Shown here piece by piece: positions 63,999-64,000 of a stretch of 64,000 nt of DNA. Made by a program: the position numbers and the translations under genes. The stretch spans positions 124,001 through 188,000 of the forward strand of contig NZ_JALLIX010000001.1 in assembly GCF_023242365.1 (NCBI RefSeq), read 5' to 3'. The stretch comes from Pseudomonas sp. MWU13-2100 (GTDB lineage: Bacteria > Pseudomonadota > Gammaproteobacteria > Pseudomonadales > Pseudomonadaceae). The notes below the pieces were generated by a model. That model ran no database searches. It was not told the DNA's origin and saw nothing but the letters and a program-made list of their open reading frames with translations. How positions within the stretch are numbered: the stretch's first letter is position 1; every line of letters starts with the position of its first letter.

Positions 63999-64000
63999 TA

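Overview
The window is a contiguous piece of a GC-rich Pseudomonas chromosome, most probably of the P. fluorescens group. This is inferred from the gene content and order (dapA-bamC-MBL hydrolase-purC-tRNA-Ser, rnd-ycgL-ycgN, cynR/cynTS, aceK, hrpA), from AGGAG-type ribosome binding sites and from several REP-type intergenic repeats. No rRNA is present and only one intact tRNA gene was found.

Layout. 1-5.3 kb is conserved core: a TusA-like protein, Bcp peroxiredoxin and GcvR, then dapA, bamC, an MBL-fold hydrolase and purC, ending at tRNA-Ser(CGA). 5.4-22.5 kb is an accessory block made of two tandem units. Both are bounded by copies of the 3' end of that tRNA (5386-5403, 12945-12962, 22474-22491), and each copy is followed at once by a strong Rho-independent terminator. 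Unit 1 (about 7.6 kb) carries a ParA-like ATPase, a replication-type protein resembling inovirus Gp2/YagK, an exported protein with a small membrane protein, an XRE regulator with palindromic operators, a serine recombinase next to an array of GCTATC repeats, and a tyrosine integrase. Unit 2 (about 9.5 kb) carries an SDH/ClpP-fold serine protease, a truncated integrase fused back-to-back with a DNA adenine methylase scrap, and a type VI secretion cassette: VgrG, a 796-residue two-domain peptidoglycan-targeting effector (M23-like plus GH19-like) and an exported immunity protein. Downstream are remnants of a second effector-immunity set: a GH19 tail, its immunity protein, and an in-frame scrap of a paralogue of the first immunity protein.

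22.5-64 kb is core or core-like again. It holds a HigBA toxin-antitoxin pair, LysR plus a CHMI-like isomerase, the cyanate locus (cynR divergent from cynTS), a glutamine synthetase 3' remnant, rnd-ycgL, ycgN, an RNA methyltransferase, GST/TetR, an HD-GYP protein, a chemoreceptor, HNH and spermidine-synthase-like proteins, a secreted protein with a 9-bp tandem repeat, oligopeptidase B, and a LysR-MFS-pxpABC operon for 5-oxoproline use. After these come a MoxR/VWA pair, cysK, an LpxO-like hydroxylase, two EamA transporters, aceK, hrpA, a KAS III-like enzyme and an ECF sigma/anti-sigma pair cut off near the right edge.

The most interesting part is the tandem tRNA-Ser island, especially the VgrG-effector-immunity cassette and its decayed neighbours, which look like a record of effector replacement inside a tRNA-flanked unit. 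All assignments were made by reading the sequence without database searches.
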